Source: Enoplosus armatus (lineage: Eukaryota; Chordata; Actinopteri; Centrarchiformes; Enoplosidae). From it: a DNA stretch of 64,000 bases. Positions 58,024-64,000 of this stretch are shown in pieces (position 1 is the stretch's first letter; each line of letters opens with the position of its first letter). The DNA lies in assembly GCF_043641665.1 (NCBI RefSeq), contig NC_092180.1:7557891-7621890 (forward strand), given 5' to 3'. The notes beneath the pieces are model-generated. The model had not been told where the DNA came from and did not search any database. It saw nothing but the letters and a program-made list of their open reading frames with translations. Both the position numbers and the translations under genes were made by a program.

Positions 58024-60758
58024 CTGTGATGGAGGAAGGGGATGAGAAAGAGAATGAGAAATCAACTCTTCAGATGCAATGCCAATACCACTTTCTCATG
58101 ATACTAAATAATTGGTTGCATCATATTTTCATTTATGTCAGTACTTTTCCAAAAAGTGACAAACTTTACAAGTGAAATTTAAAGAGAGGTGAGCAGCAGC
58201 CCCAAGTGGAGTTCAGGTGTCTCTGGGTCAAAATATCCTTGAAATATTATAAACCACTGTGCAGTGTTTGGGAGTCTGATAAGCCTGCAAACTCTTGAAT
58301 CTGTTATTCAAACTGGACTTCTTCGATTGTAAGTCATTGTCTTATCGGTACCTGAGGCAACACAGACCCTTACATTTCTAATGCAGCTCTGTTTCAATCT
58401 TTCAGTGGTGAGGAAGCAAACTTGACCAGTCACTCTTCACTTCAACCCTCATATACGGTCACAACCTTTGGACAGTAATTAAAAGAGTGAGGCTGTGTAT
58501 GAAGGGGCAGAAAGGTTTCTCCACAGGGTGTAACTCTATGGGATTGAGTGATGAGCACAGCAATTCAGGGGACTATCTGAATCAAGCCTAGTTGAGCAAC
58601 TAGTAAAAATGTGTTGTAGAGAAGGCGTTGCAGGTAAGATCAGTTGTGTAGAGACCCCAAGGCAGAGAGCCAGGACACAACGGTGGGTTTACCATTCATA
58701 CATACAGACTCAAAAGCTGGGACAGCGATAGGCTGCTATTCATTGTGAATGGGACCCGGCATTGCTGCTTCCTGAGTTACAGAGATTTAAAAAGGTGCCC
58801 AGGGGAAAGTTGAGAAAGGCTTACCTTTATGCAAATGTCCTCTGATGCAAAGCGAGCAACAACCAGGTGAGAGCAAAGTGCACTCGTTTTGATTCCCACA
58901 GAAACAGAGGCACAGAGTTGTTTTATACTCAGCAACTCCAGTGGATTGGGGGATCGTTTCCAGTTGTATTAAAACAACACATTCCGTATTTATACTGAAA
59001 ACAAAGCTATTCTGTACTCAGGAAACAAACTATTAACAACGTCCTCCTGCGTAGTACAGTGGCTACTTCAGAAAAACAAACAAACAAAGTATGTAAATGA
59101 CGTGCTCCACACAACACACGTACAGAGCAACAGATTTATGAGAGGCCAGACTTTGTGTGAATGCAGCGTTACACTCAATTCGCGTTGGAACACTTGGGGA
59201 TTCAACAGGGACAAGCAGAGGGAAGTTACTGTGGAAGAAGGCATTTGGCTGCTCTGCTAGCCGTTCCCCCACTGTCAACCTGACCAGGTATGAAAATAAA
59301 CGGACAGATTGAATTTGAAGTGCATAACTGAATGATTTGCATCAATATTCTGTGTCTTTATCTGGCTCGATGCTGGTGTGTTACTTCTAAGCAATACCAA
59401 AGGCTGCGCTGAGTCTCTAACTACATTTAGACACTGCAAAACTGCACATACACTGAAGAGTTTTCCTCCAGGCAGAAAATCCTTTCATTTCACTACAGTA
59501 CATACCATAAAAGCCTCAGTATTAGAACAGCTTAATTCCTGACCTGTGTATAAGAACTTGTCCAAATACTGTAAACACCACCAACACTGGGAGCAGTGCG
59601 CTCAATGCAGTGCAGATTTTTGTCTGTGTTGGTGTGAGAAAAAAACTTTAACCAACAAAGGATTTTCCCTGGCTCAGCGTGAGGCTGAGGCTGTACTTCC
59701 CAGGGGGTAGTGGGATGGAGGAGCTGCAGCAAGAGCCTGGGAAAAAGTGTTGCTGCCTGCATTGACTTCAGGTTTAGCTTCAGGTTGGCCAAAATTACAG
59801 TGGGCTAAGCGCTGGCAGCGCTTCATCTCACCAGACCAATTGTCCAAATGTATATGTAGACTAACTAAGTTACACCCTCAGTGACTGTAACTCAGCATTT
59901 TCTGCAGCTGTTTAAACGTAAAGGCCATAATCAATAATCATGTGACGTTGCTGCACTAATTGCTGAAATTCCGTTACTGAACTCAGGTGATCAAAAAACA
60001 AGTTTAGATTTAGACAGACAGAGAAACACAGCTGCCCTTGTAGTTAGTAGCTCATTAATATTTAAGGGTGCCCTTGAGCAATGTACTTCTCATCGTTTGT
60101 TGGTTTCTCCACATGACTGAGGACACCCAGCAGATCCCAGGTGTGAATTTAAGTGCTTGAATCTGAAGCAGGACACTGCTGAAGTTTGAAACTGTATTTT
60201 TGGTCTTTTTAAACCAGGGGCCTTTTTTACTTATTTTGATGTATAAATGACAAAAAGTTTTGGAATTGGTCCAGCAGATTGCCAGAAACACCTTTGTCTT
60301 CCTGCAACAACTCATCTCTCGCGAGATTTCAGAGCGAGACTTCTCCTTGAGCGACACTTCTGTTACTGTTTAACAAAATGCTTTATCTCTGTAGGGATCC
60401 TTTCCATAATGTTGTCAGACACTTAAAACAACAATCTGAGCCTGTCAGTGGTCAAAAACCTTTAGTGGACGTATGTTTCACAGGCACAGTTGCCTGCAAG
60501 GATTATGTTGCAGCCATTGCAGTCCGTTCGTGGCTGCCGGCTAAAGCGATCTACTGGACAATTTCCAAAACGTTTGGTAGCTATTAGTCATTTAGACCCC
60601 ACCATTTGTAAAAACACGGCTCACGTTTAAAAATACTAGAATTTTACTTTAAAGAAAGACAATCTTAACTGCATTACACAAGCTATAAACATGGACACAT
60701 AGCTGTATATACATGTTGGAATCCACTCCGTCTTTCTTGCAACAAACACACACATATA

Positions 60759-60765
<7 letters not shown>

Positions 60766-60811
<46 letters not shown>
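60766..60811. repeat. (CA)n microsatellite
   Basis: A CA tract of about 22 units preceded by a short 'atatatatat' tract. Confidence 0.95.
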
Positions 60812-60814
<3 letters not shown>

Positions 60815-61894
60815 CTGGGTAGACTTGTAAGAATGTCTTGGACAAACCTCCTCTCTTCATTTCCTTTAATGACAGAGCAGGGATAAAAAAGCACAGACGC
60901 ACACAGAAACACACAACGCTTAAATAACAAAGCACACAGGGCTGTTAGTTCCCATTGGGTCAGTTTCTTAATCAATTATATACACACACTGTTATTATGG
61001 TTATGTACACTATATGTGTGTGTCCATACAAAGCATTAAACCTTCAAGATTTTATTTTTGTTTCTTATAATGAGGCACATTCTTCTTGGGTTACACTGGG
61101 GTTTTGCATTTAATTGACATTTAAAATGACATACATGACTGCTGTAGGCTGTGTTTTGTGACCTAACCATAGCAGCGACATTTTAAGCTTGAAAAAAAAA
61201 CAAAAACCCACGAATACCAGTTTTTCACCGTTGGAACAGACTGAATGTAAATAACTTACATTTAACACTGATTACACAGTCTAATTTGTTTCTTTTAATA
61301 AATGCTCAACAGTTTACAATAGTTAGTTAGTCTCATCTAAATGTAAAAAAATAACCATCTTACAGCCCAAAGCTACTTTCATTTTTAACACGAGTGGCTC
61401 AGGTGTGAATAAAACCTCTCATTCTGGTCCAATCACAGAACTGTCTATCATTAAAACTGAGGAACTGAAACCCCCAAAGTGCTGCAGTTTACTGTAAACC
61501 TTGTTTCACTTTTGCATATCTAGCTTTCAGAGACTGCAAGTGCAGCAAACCAAGACGTGCTTCAAATAACAGTGCAACACCTGAAACATCGAAAACATTT
61601 TCTGGTAAAATGTTGAGCAATATTTATTCATTTTCATTAATCAAAAAATGAAATTAGAGACCTGCGAATAGTTTCTGGATGATAGGAGAGATGAATTACC
61701 AACAGGTTTGATCAAACATTTTAGAAAAGTGAGAAACTATCACTATTTGTCACAAACAATCAGCCGAAAGTCTTGAGCTTCAGATAATTACGAAAGCATA
61801 TTTCAGGATGCTGTTCTGTGGTGATAAAAGGTGAACAAAAAAACAGAAACAATTTGACCGTCTTTGTCACCTTTTAGCCCTTCTCCACGGCAGG

Positions 61895-62110
61895 ACTAAA
61901 CTAAACGTAACGTTACGTAACATGTAGTTGTCACACAGATTCTGCTTTTGTGTCCGCTGTTCTCCACCCACTTTGGGGATGAGTTCCTGGAACTGCTAGG
62001 GAGGAAATACTAAATGCAAGTTCCAGGTACTTTCAGGGGTTACTGGCCGCACTGTCAATCATGATTGGTCAAGCTGATGTGGCGTCACATAACAACAAGG
62101 ACAACTACAA
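61895..62110. repeat. Possible degenerate repeat
   Basis: 'ttctccacggcaggactaaa', 'gatgagttcctggaactgct' and 'caatcatgattggtcaagct' recall fish repeats containing 'ttccacggcaggaact' and 'gtgattggtcaa'. The assignment is weak. Confidence 0.25.
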
Positions 62111-62569
62111 CACAAACACAGTGTCTAGCATCTGGCAGTTACAACTGGAGCTGAAGCAAAAATGCCAAAACATTAGCATGGGAGAAAGGGCTGTTTTTCT
62201 TTGTTATGTGATAGTAAACTTAATATCTTAATGTTTTGGACTATTGGTAAGAGAAAACAAGCAATGTGATGACATCACCTTGACATTACAGGAAACTGTG
62301 ACAGGCATTTCTCACTATTTGAACTGCCAGAATAGATTTGATAGACCAAGACATTCATTGAGAAAATAATCTGTTTTTCATATTAACATGAATGAAAATC
62401 AGCAACAGATATGAGCAACAGTCTGTTCTACAACCACTTATTTTATTGCCAAACAGCACATTAAATTGATGAGGTCAGTCCTGCTGTAGGTCTTTTTATA
62501 TAAACATACCCTTTTGTGAAATACAGTGGAAACGCAAGAAAGAACCAAAGCCAATGCCTCACAAGTAGG

Positions 62570-62905
62570 GCTTCAACTAATAATTATGGTAATTATTGAT
62601 TATTGTCTTGATAAATCTATTAATCATTTTGTCCATAATATGTCAGGGAATCAAATAAAATGTCCGTCACAAGTTCCCAGAGACCAAGATGACGTCTTCA
62701 AATGTCGTTTTGTCCGACCAACACGCCTAAACTCAAAGATATTCAGTTTACCATCAAAGAAGAATAAAAAAGCCACCAAATATCCACATTTGAGATGCTG
62801 AAACCAGTTTGTTGCCAGTTTTGCCTAAAAAATTACCAAAACAAATAATTGATTAGCTGTATTGTTGCACATTCATTTTCCTCGACTAATTGTTTCAGCT
62901 CGACT
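62570..62905 (-). repeat. Family D repeat, reverse orientation
   Basis: The reverse order of the family D markers: 'agggcttcaactaataatta', 'attattgattattgtcttga', 'gatgacgtcttcaaatgtcg', 'tttgtccgaccaacacgcct', 'caaagatattcagtttacca', 'ccacatttgagatgctgaaa' and 'attgttgcacattcattttc'. It is nearly full length. Confidence 0.75.
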
Positions 62906-63042
62906 CACAAGGTTCTTAAAAAAGTCTAGGTTATGGGGTAGGTAAAGCCCCAAACAAGCTCCACACAGCTGAAAGTGACAGAGCATGCTGCTGTTTACAG
63001 ACCAAACACTGCATCTTGGGCCCTGCTGCCACATATGCATAG

Positions 63043-63054
63043 CCCCCCCCCCCC

Positions 63055-63090
<36 letters not shown>
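63043..63090. repeat. Poly-C run followed by (CA)n
   Basis: About 15 C's directly joined to about 16 CA units. The compound repeat is likely to be length-variable. Confidence 0.9.
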
Positions 63091-63091
<1 letters not shown>

Positions 63092-63450
63092 TAGGCAAGT
63101 GCCCAATGTATACAACATCCAGACACAATTGCCAGTCAGGACATAGACCTGTCCTTGTCCTTCGCTACTACAGACATACAGTAAAGGCACATTCATGGAG
63201 GAAGAAAACATCAGGAGGCAGACCCCCATTTGTGAATGTAATTCTGACGCCTGCGTCTGAAGCACAGACACATCAGTAAAAAAACACATCAGTCAAACGC
63301 AGACGCTTCTTACAGCAGGACGAGGGAGCTCAATCACAGATGCAGCATGCAGGCAGCAGCTTTCTTGTCTCCGGATTTCCAACATTCAGAGATATATAGA
63401 ACAATAATCTTAATAATTCAATAATATTCAGTTTAGTATCCCTAGGCTTA

Positions 63451-63454
<4 letters not shown>

Positions 63455-63497
<43 letters not shown>
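63455..63497. repeat. (CA)n microsatellite
   Basis: About 21 CA units. Confidence 0.95.
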
Positions 63498-63501
<4 letters not shown>

Positions 63502-63624
63502 AAGCGTATTGGTTCGGCCAAGAAGCTCTCCTGCTGGTGACATAAATGACCAGTTCCATGAAATATGCATGTGGTAGAGAAGAGGGGTGTGTGAAAAAAT
63601 GATGACACTGGCTGCCCACCATTT

Positions 63625-63651
63625 CACACACACACACACACACACACACAC
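63625..63651. repeat. (CA)n microsatellite
   Basis: About 13 CA units. The third CA array within 600 bases. Confidence 0.9.
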
Positions 63652-63814
63652 CTTTGCACAAAAACACACGCCAAGCCCCCCACCCACTCTCGCTACAAAG
63701 CAAACACACACAAACGAGAGTTACACACAAGCACAAACACTGGCTCACATAAACGTGACACACACACACACACTCTTCCACCACACTGCGGATGTGTAAC
63801 ATTCCTCTGGCTTC

Positions 63815-63834
63815 AAAAAAAAAAAAAAAAAAAA
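63815..63834. repeat. Poly-A run of about 20
   Basis: Homopolymer A followed by purine-rich sequence. It could be the tail of an unrecognised retroelement, but no body is identifiable. Confidence 0.8.
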
Positions 63835-64000
63835 GGAAAAGGAAAACAAACAGAGGAGAGAAAACAGTGGAGCGGGTGGTGTTGGAGGAGAGATGGATGA
63901 ACAGCTCACACTATCTCCTCTTCCCTTTCTCTTTTCTGTCCTCCTCTCCATCACTCAATCATTCTCCTTCCCAGGACAGGTGGCCTTCCCTAAACTCCTC

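Larger units (their letters stand above)
58024..64000. other. pias1: PIAS1 intron 1 (right part) and unexplained sequence
   Basis: After the acceptor of exon 2 no sequence encoding the expected short PIAS1 N-terminus (MADSAELK-like) was found up to the window end. The stretch therefore reads as intron 1 or beyond. It holds several CA arrays, a family D copy and a purine-rich right edge (63830-63900). No other exon is recognised. Confidence 0.6.

Noticed and set aside
57675..58029. Plus-strand frames of 65-67 codons
   Set aside because: Antisense shadows of the PIAS1 SAP exon.
58838..58870. Possible PIAS1 exon 1 ending at a 'gcataaag|gtaag' donor
   Set aside because: The translation does not resemble the conserved MADSAELK N-terminus of PIAS1.
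63330..63954. Several overlapping open frames with Cys-Val runs
   Set aside because: They are translations of CA/GT microsatellites.
1..64000. tRNA genes, CRISPR arrays, operons, prophage
   Set aside because: None is seen. tRNA-like sequences belong to SINEs and the window is clearly animal nuclear DNA.

Overview
This is vertebrate DNA, most likely from a percomorph-type teleost fish. It has long introns with GT/AG splice signals, deduced proteins very close to vertebrate PIAS1 and MORF4L1, many (CA)n/(GT)n microsatellites, and several interspersed repeat families I know from teleost genomes. Nothing is prokaryotic: there are no operons, CRISPR arrays or prophage.

All recognised genes lie on the minus strand. 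From left to right: (1) 1-16.7 kb has no coding exon I can support. It reads as repeat-rich intron downstream of a single short first coding exon (16710-16757) that resembles the N-terminus of the UACA/RAI14 ankyrin coiled-coil family. A CpG-rich promoter-like stretch follows it near 17.0 kb. (2) 17-20.2 kb is intergenic, with repeats and a CpG-rich element carrying two tandem RFX X-box-like sites at 18647-18677. (3) MORF4L1 (MRG15) is complete, with 12 coding exons from 27860 down to 20263. The exon lengths sum to 972 nt, giving 323 codons plus stop. (4) A 129-nt open, splice-bounded segment at 29228-29356 looks coding but is unassigned. (5) An intronless relaxin-3-receptor-like (RXFP3/4 family) GPCR lies at 30558-31544. 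(6) 31.5-37 kb is intergenic or PIAS1 3'UTR and holds a nested set of transposable elements. (7) PIAS1 coding exons 2 to the last lie at 58023 down to 37013. All 12 exons join in frame. The very short exon 1 was not found and probably lies beyond the right edge. (8) 58-64 kb is PIAS1 intron 1 with microsatellites.

The genes do not form one pathway. MORF4L1 is a chromatin reader in histone acetyltransferase/deacetylase complexes, PIAS1 is a SUMO E3 ligase and transcription co-regulator, the GPCR is a neuropeptide receptor, and the UACA-like product would be cytoskeletal or apoptotic. UACA and PIAS1 are both on human 15q23 and MORF4L1 is on 15q25, so the block partly preserves vertebrate linkage, with the receptor gene inserted into it.

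I found no convincing new biological system. The most interesting items are the tandem X-boxes with no assigned gene, the orphan coding-like exon at 29.2 kb, a 29-codon reading frame with a hydrophobic segment at 16.28 kb, and the three-level nested transposon at 33.2-34.7 kb. Exon boundaries were worked out by hand from splice signals and reading phase. Repeat families A-F are my own labels for families recognised by sequence pattern, not by a database search.
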